64,000 bases of DNA from contig NC_017093.1 in NCBI RefSeq assembly GCF_000284295.1, positions 2,480,001 to 2,544,000 of the forward strand, read 5' to 3'. Source of the stretch: Actinoplanes missouriensis 431 (GTDB lineage Bacteria; Actinomycetota; Actinomycetes; Mycobacteriales; Micromonosporaceae). The notes below the pieces were generated by a model, which was given only the letters and a program-made list of their open reading frames with translations, made no database searches and was not told where the DNA came from. Position numbers and translations under genes: made by a program. This document shows, in pieces, positions 58,712-64,000 of this stretch (positions within the stretch are counted from its first letter, which is position 1; the number at the start of each line of letters is the position of its first letter).

Positions 58712-58906
58712 TCAGGACTTGAACGCGTCTTTCACCTTCTCGCCGGCGTCCTTGACCTTCTCGCCGGCCTGCTTGAACTTCGACCCGGTCTGGTCAGCGC
58801 GGCCCTCAGCCTCAAGCTGCTCGTCATCGGTCGCCCGGCCGACGCCCTCCTTGACCTTGCCACCGATCTCCTCGGCCTTGTTGTCCACCTTGTCATCGAA
58901 CGCCAT
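58712..58906 (-). CDS. CsbD family stress protein
   Basis: A 64-residue hydrophilic protein (MAFDDKVDNKAEEIGGKVKE and ATDDEQLEAEGRADQTGSKF) matching the CsbD family, short general-stress proteins controlled by alternative sigma factors in many bacteria. The C-terminal half repeats GEKVKDA. Molecular function is unknown. It stands alone with repeats on both sides. Confidence 0.9.
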   Translation of the reverse strand: MAFDDKVDNKAEEIGGKVKEGVGRATDDEQLEAEGRADQTGSKFKQAGEKVKDAGEKVKDAFKS

Positions 58907-59028
58907 CAGGAGCCTCCTCAGTCGAGCCGGTTACACCCCCTCCGATACCCGCCCCAGCCCAGTTGAACCCCGCCCCGGTGTAGGCAGCGCCCATCCGCAT
59001 GATCACCCGACCGCGCCGACACCGTGAA

Positions 59029-59125
59029 CCAGCTGGTCCGGCCGGCGCTGAGTGCTGCCCGACCACGCTGCTGAGAGCACTGGACACCGGCCGGTCCGGC
59101 TGGTGCTGAGTGCTGCCCGACCACG
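59029..59125 (+). repeat. dispersed repeat, copy B
   Basis: Two internal GCTGAGTGCTGCCCGACCAC copies flank a CTGGACACCGGCCGG stretch. The order CTGGTCCGG, GCGCTGAGTGCTGCCC, GCTGAGAGCACTGG matches the minus strand of copy A near 8.1 kb. It lies in a 415-bp stretch (58907-59321) with no convincing gene. Confidence 0.55.
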
Positions 59126-59191
59126 CGGATTTTCCTGCGTGGGCTACGGCTCGGCCGGTGCTCGGAGCGGATCTTGGAGAGTTGGGCACGC

Positions 59192-59303
59192 GGCGCGAGG
59201 TGCGCGGCGCGAGGCAGGCGGCGCGAGGTGCGCGGCGCGAGGCAGGCGGCGCGAGGTGCGCGGCACGAGGCAGGCGGCGCGAGGTGCGCGGCACGAGGTA
59301 CGG
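59192..59303. repeat. 28-bp tandem repeat, four copies
   Basis: The unit starting GGCGCGAGGTGCGCGGC occurs at 59192, 59220, 59248 and 59276 with few changes. It abuts the end of the cation-transporter gene. Confidence 0.85.
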
Positions 59304-59321
59304 GGCGCGGGGCGGCGAGGG

Positions 59322-60344
59322 TCAGGGGAGGGTGGTCAGGCGTTCGCGGCGGCCGTGGGAGAGGGCGCTGTGGTGGTCGTCGCCCGGGTGGCTGTCCGGG
59401 TCTACGTGAACCGTGGCGCCCGTCAACCGCGGGACACGATGGGTGAGCTGGTGCTCGGCGTCGGCGGCTATCTCGTGGGCGGCCATCAGGCTGAGCCGGG
59501 CGTCGACCACGATGCCGGCCTCGGCGTGCAGGTGGTGACCGATCCAGCGCAGCCGCAGCCCGGACACCCCGCGGATGCCGGTGATCGAGCGCAGTGCGCG
59601 TTCCGCCTGGTCGACGAGGGCCGGATCGACCCGGTCCATGAGCCGGTGGTAGACCTCGCGCGCCGCGTCCTTGAGGACGAGAATGATCGCCACGGTGATC
59701 GCCAGGCCGATGGCCGGGTCGGCCCAGCTCCAGCCGAGCCAGGCGCCGCCGGCCGCGAGGACCACGGCGAGTGAGGTGAACCCGTCGGTGCGGGCGTGCA
59801 GCCCGTCGGCGACCAGGGCGGCCGAGCCGATGCGGCGGCCCACCGTGATCCGGTAGCGGGCGACGACCTCGTTGCCGGCGAAGCCGACCAGGCCGGCGGC
59901 GGCGACCCAGGGCAGATGCGTGACGGTACGGGGATCGAGCAACCGGTCCACGGCGAACCACGCGGAGGTCACCGCCGACGCCGCGATCACGGCCACGATG
60001 AGGACACCGGCAAGGTCTTCGGCACGACCGTACCCATAGGTGTATGCCCTGGTGGCGGCCCGCCGCCCCAGCCAGAACGCGATGGCCAGCGGAACGGCGG
60101 TGAGCGCGTCGGCGACGTTGTGCACGGTGTCGCCGAGCAGCGCGACCGAGCCGGAGAGCGCGACGATCAGCGCCTGCAGTCCCGCCGTCACGCCGAGCCC
60201 GGCCAGCGAGATCCATAGCGCGCGGAGGCCCTCCCGGGACGACTCCAGGGCGTTGTCGACCTTGTCGGCGGTGTCGTGGGAGTGCGGCGTCAGCAGATGC
60301 CGCAGCCGATGATGCGCCGAGTGATCATGCTCGTGGTGGTCCAC
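59322..60344 (-). CDS. cation diffusion facilitator (CDF) metal transporter
   Basis: A 340-residue CDF exporter for Zn2+ or similar ions. The His-rich N-terminus (DHHEHDHSAHH) may bind metal. Six membrane helices follow, with the transport-site motifs LLGDTVHNVADALTAV (helix 2) and LVADGLHARTDGFTS (helix 5). The H-x-x-x-D pairs are typical of zinc carriers. The C-terminal cytosolic domain (about 230-310) reads LRLRWIGHHLHAEAGIVVDA. The GTG at 60344 gives MDHHEHDH; a GTG at 60353 would add three residues. Confidence 0.9.
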   Translation of the reverse strand: MDHHEHDHSAHHRLRHLLTPHSHDTADKVDNALESSREGLRALWISLAGLGVTAGLQALIVALSGSVALLGDTVHNVADALTAVPLAIAFWLGRRAATRAYTYGYGRAEDLAGVLIVAVIAASAVTSAWFAVDRLLDPRTVTHLPWVAAAGLVGFAGNEVVARYRITVGRRIGSAALVADGLHARTDGFTSLAVVLAAGGAWLGWSWADPAIGLAITVAIILVLKDAAREVYHRLMDRVDPALVDQAERALRSITGIRGVSGLRLRWIGHHLHAEAGIVVDARLSLMAAHEIAADAEHQLTHRVPRLTGATVHVDPDSHPGDDHHSALSHGRRERLTTLP

Positions 60345-60514
60345 GGCACACACGATAGGCCGTCATGCACCGGTGCGACAACGTTGCAAACGCCAATGAC
60401 CTGCAGAAACGCACCGTTGGCGCGCGAGCCGGTCCCGCCTGAGCCGACAGGTAAGCCGGCGGTGAGTCAGGCTCCGGCGCGCGAGCGCGTGCCCGCCTGA
60501 CCCGGCCTGGTGAG

Positions 60515-61975
60515 TCAGGGCGAGATCGCGTGCCTGGTCAGCAGGGTCACCCGGAGATGGTGGAAAGAGCCGGTCTCCGCGACCGTGTAGTGCTCGCTGA
60601 CGTAAGCCCGCGCACCGGCCCGCAGTCGCCCCAGCGGGCCGGTGCGCGGGTTCGCCTCGACCAGCCAGAAACGGTCGACGCCGGTGAGCGCGGCCTCCGG
60701 GTCGGCGGCCAGGTCGTGCTCCCACCACCAGTCGCCGTGGCGTGTCACCCGGCTGTAGACCTCGCCCGGGTCGGTGCCCGGCAGGCGGCTGAACTCGTAG
60801 GAGAACCCCCGGTGCAACCGCACGTAACCGGTGTACGCGACACGGTCCCCGGGCTGGAGCCGCTCGTCGAGCCAGCGGGCGGCGTCCTTCCACGCGTATT
60901 CGTCCTCGACGGCGTTCGACCGTACGAAACGTTGCTGGGGGAGGCCCGTCGCGACAAGCGCGAGCGCGGCGCAGACGCCCGCCGCGACGAGCGCGCGCCG
61001 GGTGGTGAAGATCCGGCGCAGCGCCCATGCCGCCGCGAGCAGCCACGCGGGGACGGTGAACAGGAAGTAGCGGTGGTAGAAGAGGCCGAGGACGTCGAAG
61101 CTCAGGTAGGCGAGGACCGGTGGCAGCAGCGTCCAGAGCAGCAGGGTGGTCGCCGCAGTTCGGTTGCTCGTGAGGAGGAGTCCGATGCCGATCAGCCCGG
61201 AGATCAGCACGAGCGCGGCCACCGGTCCGCTGACGAACACCTCGCCGGGGAACGCGCGCAGGACTTCCCAGGTCGGCTCTTCGATCCAGGCGATCTGTCC
61301 GCTCTGACGCCGGCTGATCAGAATCACCGGCGCGAGCACGACGAGCGCGGTGGTGACCGATGCCGCCCATCCGATCCGCACCCGGCGATCGGTCCGGGCG
61401 GCCGCGATCACCAGGGCCAGGTGTGCGGCCAGCACGCTCAGCGACACGAGGTGGCCGAGTCCGATGCAGATCACCGAGACGCCGTACAGCGCCCACCGCC
61501 ACGGCGACGGCTTGTCGCGGGCCCGGAGCAGCAGCAGGGTCGCGCCGAGCGTCGCGGCGAGGGCCGCGGCATAGGGCCGGGCCTCACCGCCGTACCGGGA
61601 GACGGCCGGCACCAGCGCGAAGAGAAGGCCCGCCAACAGACCTGTCGGCGCATCCAGCAACCGCCTGCCGACCAGCGCAAGCAGCCCGGCCGCCACACCC
61701 ATCAAGATCGCCGACGGTACGCGCATGGCGGTCTCCGAGTTACCGAAGATCGCGATCCAGACGTGCATGAAGAGGTAGTACGGCAGCAGCACCAGGTCGA
61801 CCTGCTCGATCAGCCGGCGCAGGTCACCGAACGGCAGAGCGCTCGCCCACCACGTCGCCTGCTCGTCCCGCCAGAACTGCCGCTGACCGATCCCGACCAG
61901 GCAGACAGTGAGCGTGAGCAGTATCGGGGCGGCCGCGAGACGTAGCCGTACAGGGAAATGGTTCTGGATCTTCAA
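60515..61975 (-). CDS. GT39-like polytopic glycosyltransferase
   Basis: A 486-residue membrane protein with ten or more helices. The first extracytoplasmic loop has GQRQFWRDEQATWWASALPF, the acidic D-E motif of GT39/ArnT-type enzymes that take sugars from polyprenyl phosphate, and SRYGGEARPYA is a second conserved loop. The C-terminal 150 residues are soluble (YAWKDAARWLDERLQPGDRV). It probably decorates a cell-wall glycan or lipid. The acceptor and sugar are unknown. It is transcribed alone. Confidence 0.82.
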   Translation of the reverse strand: MKIQNHFPVRLRLAAAPILLTLTVCLVGIGQRQFWRDEQATWWASALPFGDLRRLIEQVDLVLLPYYLFMHVWIAIFGNSETAMRVPSAILMGVAAGLLALVGRRLLDAPTGLLAGLLFALVPAVSRYGGEARPYAAALAATLGATLLLLRARDKPSPWRWALYGVSVICIGLGHLVSLSVLAAHLALVIAAARTDRRVRIGWAASVTTALVVLAPVILISRRQSGQIAWIEEPTWEVLRAFPGEVFVSGPVAALVLISGLIGIGLLLTSNRTAATTLLLWTLLPPVLAYLSFDVLGLFYHRYFLFTVPAWLLAAAWALRRIFTTRRALVAAGVCAALALVATGLPQQRFVRSNAVEDEYAWKDAARWLDERLQPGDRVAYTGYVRLHRGFSYEFSRLPGTDPGEVYSRVTRHGDWWWEHDLAADPEAALTGVDRFWLVEANPRTGPLGRLRAGARAYVSEHYTVAETGSFHHLRVTLLTRHAISP

Positions 61976-62123
61976 AGCTCTCGTCAGCTCCGGCTCGATC
62001 GGGGTCGCCGAAGCTTAATGCAGGCCGCTCACTTCAGCGGGAACCCCTCTTCCTCGCCTGGATGTTTTGGACATAACTCCGTTTTCCTCTTGAAAGCCAC
62101 CCCGTGGCACACAGGAGGAAGCA

Positions 62124-62369
62124 GTGGAGATCTGGGATCCCTTGGCCGGCGCACTCGTCACGCAGCTGATCAACGTGATGGTGGCCGCGCTCTGTGGGGT
62201 GCGGTTCCGCCGGTCGGACGCGGCGGACCTCGCGGATCCGACGGATCCGCCGGACGAGCGGTGGGTCGAGGTCCGGATGAGCTGGTGCCGGGGCCGCAGC
62301 GGCGAGCAGCCCGGCCCCGGCGAATGCCCCGGCCACGACGAGAGCGGGCCGGACGAGCGGCCATGGTGA
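62124..62369 (+). CDS. small hypothetical protein upstream of an ECF sigma gene
   Basis: An 81-residue frame starting with a GTG 5 nt after an excellent AGGAGG site. The N-terminus has a hydrophobic stretch (DPLAGALVTQLINVMVAALC); the rest is acidic, Asp/Pro-rich. It overlaps the sigma factor start by 7 bp. The good ribosome site and overlap suggest that it is real and may set translation of the sigma gene. No family recognised. Confidence 0.55.
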   Translation: MEIWDPLAGALVTQLINVMVAALCGVRFRRSDAADLADPTDPPDERWVEVRMSWCRGRSGEQPGPGECPGHDESGPDERPW

Positions 62370-62920
62370 CGCAGACCGCGGCCGCGATCCCGGAGAAGCG
62401 GGACGACGACCCGCTCGGCGCCGACTTCCAGGACTTCTACCGCGAGGTGGCGCCCGGCTTTCACCGCCGGGCGCTGGCCCGCGGCCTCAGCGAGCACGAC
62501 GCCCACGACGTCGTCCAGGACGTCATGCTCAAGATCCTCGGCCGCTGGCGCAAGGTCGGCGCGCTGTCGCCCGGCGAGCGTTTCGGGTACGCGGACCGGG
62601 CGCTGCGGCATGCCATCACGGACGTGTGGCGGCGGCAGCAGCGTGACGCCGCGCTGGGGATGCGGCTTCGGCAGGAATCGGTGGACCGAGGGGATCCGGC
62701 CGAGCGTGACTCGGCCGGCGCCGAGGCGTTGCGGCTGGTCGGGACGCTGACCGGCTGCCAGTACCAGGTCATGGTCCTGGCGCAGGAGGGGCTCAAGCCC
62801 CGCGAGATCGCCGCTGAGCTCGGCATGCGGAACTCCACGGTGAGTTCGCATCTGCACGAGGCCCGCCGGAAGTTGATGACGAAGCTTCAAGCTTGGAAGG
62901 ACAGCGGCCGTGAAGAATGA
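62363..62920 (+). CDS. ECF-type sigma factor
   Basis: A 185-residue RNA polymerase sigma factor of the extracytoplasmic-function type. Region 2 contains DFYREVAPGFHRRALARGLS, the AHDVVQDVMLKILGRW motif and ALRHAITDVWRRQQRD. Region 4 is LTGCQYQVMVLAQEGLKPRE and AAELGMRNSTVSSHLHEARR. The ATG at 62363 overlaps the small upstream gene. The 3' end overlaps the next gene by 11 bp. The following membrane protein is the likely regulator of its activity. Confidence 0.87.
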   Translation: MVTQTAAAIPEKRDDDPLGADFQDFYREVAPGFHRRALARGLSEHDAHDVVQDVMLKILGRWRKVGALSPGERFGYADRALRHAITDVWRRQQRDAALGMRLRQESVDRGDPAERDSAGAEALRLVGTLTGCQYQVMVLAQEGLKPREIAAELGMRNSTVSSHLHEARRKLMTKLQAWKDSGREE

Positions 62921-64000
62921 GCCCCTGCTGACGACCGACGAGCACGAGCTGCTGCGCCGCGCGCAGGACGAGGCGCTGGCCGGGACGGCGTTCGACGTCG
63001 AGGCCGGGTTGGCCGATCTTCGCGAACGTGCGCGCCGGCCCGCCGCCGTCCCCGCCCGGCAGCGGGTCGAGTGGCGGGAACGGTTCCGATTGCGGGTGGG
63101 CACGACGGCGGGGCTCGCGGCGCTCCTGGCCGCGCTGACCGGCGGCGGTCTCGGGGTGGTGGCGATGCAGGCGCGCACCGAGAATCCGCAGGTCAGGGTG
63201 CCGGACGTGCCGGCGCAGCCGATCATTCCGGCGGCGACGCCCTCCGCCCGCACCCACGGGACGGGTCACGATCGACCGGCGACGCCCCCGCGAGACCACC
63301 ATCAAGACCACATTCCCGGGGGTACGCCCCCGCGGACGTCCCCCGCCACCCGGGCCACCGTCGCCCCGCCGATCGCCGAGCCGCCCGCCGGTGACTCGCC
63401 GGCGACCGGCCCCACCGGCGCGCCGACCGCCGCGGCCGCGTCCCCGGCCGCGACGCCCCCCGCGACCCCGGCCGGAGACGCCGTCCCGAGCCCGACCGGT
63501 GCCGCAGCCGGGCCTCCGACCGGTGGCGCAGCCGGGCCTCCGACCGGCGCCGCAGGCGGGCCTCCGACCGGCGCCGCGACGGCCGGGGACCCCGAGCCGT
63601 TCGCGGTGCACTACGCGGCGATGTCGCTGACGGTCCCGGTGGACGACGAGGAACCGCAGGCCATCGACCTGGCCGAGCCCCGCACCTCGCCCGGCGGCGC
63701 GGGCGCGGTGGCGATCTCCGCGGTGCCGGACACCGGGGACCTGATGCTGGAGCCGACCTCCGACGTGCAGGCCGCGACGATCTCCACGGCCGCGGCGACG
63801 CCGGACGAGTGCGCCGCGGCGATCCGCGACGACCCGGCCGGCGACGCGCCCCTGAAGCTGCGGGACGACCGGACGTACTGCCTGCTCACGCCGGGTGAAC
63901 AGGCCGACGGTGACACGCTGGTGCAGCTGACCGTCGACGAGAAGGACGACGACGCCGGCGAGGTCGTCGTCCACCTCGCGGCGTGGAACGTGGCGGCGTG
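62910..64000 (+). CDS. membrane-anchored partner of the ECF sigma factor (runs off right edge)
   Basis: The frame starts with a GTG at 62910 inside the end of the sigma gene and stays open to the window edge (about 363 residues seen). Residues 1-50 are cytosolic (EPLLTTDEHELLRRAQDEAL). One membrane helix follows (TTAGLAALLAALTGGGLGVV). Then comes a long Pro/Thr/Ala linker with tandem GAAAGPPTG-like repeats (to about residue 225), and an extracytoplasmic beta-rich domain (FAVHYAAMSLTVPVDD, DRTYCLLTPGEQAD). The layout is that of an anti-sigma or co-sensor protein, though no zinc-type anti-sigma HxxxCxxC motif is visible. Confidence 0.78.
   Translation, partial: MKNEPLLTTDEHELLRRAQDEALAGTAFDVEAGLADLRERARRPAAVPARQRVEWRERFRLRVGTTAGLAALLAALTGGGLGVVAMQARTENPQVRVPDVPAQPIIPAATPSARTHGTGHDRPATPPRDHHQDHIPGGTPPRTSPATRATVAPPIAEPPAGDSPATGPTGAPTAAAASPAATPPATPAGDAVPSPTGAAAGPPTGGAAGPPTGAAGGPPTGAATAGDPEPFAVHYAAMSLTVPVDDEEPQAIDLAEPRTSPGGAGAVAISAVPDTGDLMLEPTSDVQAATISTAAATPDECAAAIRDDPAGDAPLKLRDDRTYCLLTPGEQADGDTLVQLTVDEKDDDAGEVVVHLAAWNVAA

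Noticed and set aside
59192-59303. CRISPR array at 59.2 kb
   Set aside because: The 28-bp units are contiguous with no spacers.
62015-63974. Long minus-strand frames opposite the ECF sigma unit
   Set aside because: Low-complexity Arg/Gly sequences opposite clear sigma-factor motifs; the + strand overlaps form a coherent operon.

Overview
The window is a chromosomal segment of a very GC-rich actinobacterium. Strong third-position GC bias, many GTG starts, near-leaderless genes, and families such as GPP34, CsbD, DUF385 (F420/quinone-type) reductase, PIG-V-like mannosyltransferase, actinobacterial MMPL pumps and a giant single-chain acyl-CoA carboxylase all point to Actinobacteria. The overall style best resembles Micromonosporaceae such as Actinoplanes; this is an inference from gene content, not a proven identity.

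Region by region. 0-4.5 kb: a truncated MFS exporter diverges from an unusual HxlR-peroxiredoxin fusion regulator across a palindromic operator, followed by an MMPL exporter and an AEC permease. 4.5-9.7 kb: a pectin/arabinan degradation group (GH43 arabinanase with a ricin-type module, PL1 pectate lyase, a shortened GH127 arabinofuranosidase) with LacI-like palindromes upstream. 10-15.4 kb: one 1816-residue biotin-dependent carboxylase. 15.5-24.9 kb: two CNNM/CorC-type membrane proteins, a mannosyltransferase, a secreted subtilase, a NamZ-type muramidase and a GPP34 protein. 25.2-31.7 kb: a secreted GH5-like enzyme, a gabT-gabD operon with a divergent LysR regulator, and aldose epimerase. 31.8-36.4 kb: an MMPL pump divergent from a two-component system whose kinase carries a repeat-expanded insertion. 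36.4-38.3 kb: a transposase, the C-terminal remnant of a tyrosine integrase, a perfect 51-bp palindrome and tRNA-Leu(GAG), which looks like the scar of an integrated element. 38.3-48.4 kb: a WYL regulator with a VOC protein, a caspase-like membrane protein, a BioF-like enzyme, a DUF2695/leucine-rich pair split by a TGA, and an operon of FAD oxidoreductase, ALDH7-type dehydrogenase and Na+/H+ antiporter.

48.5-53.8 kb is the most interesting part. A Pycsar-effector-like membrane protein and a Crp-type cyclic-nucleotide regulator are transcribed leftwards. Diverging from them are three overlapping genes: a class III nucleotide-cyclase-like protein, a degenerate P-loop/helical-repeat protein, and a third protein resembling a membrane-associated scaffold. 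The cyclase-like protein ends in, and the P-loop protein begins with, nearly the same short peptide (A-Q-F-G-[NS]-H-N-E-M). It resembles RHIM/PP amyloid signalling motifs. The parts fit a cyclic-nucleotide plus amyloid-signalling conflict (anti-phage or cell-death) system. I know of no description of this exact combination.

53.8-64 kb: rhodanese, DUF385 reductase, a LuxR regulator fused to a dead alpha/beta hydrolase, a GGDEF protein, a LexA-type repressor, CsbD, a cation diffusion facilitator, a GT39-like glycosyltransferase, and at the right edge an ECF sigma factor overlapping a membrane-anchored partner that runs off the window. Short tandem repeats (7-63 bp units) recur at gene ends and inside several genes, and one dispersed repeat occurs near both 8 kb and 59 kb.
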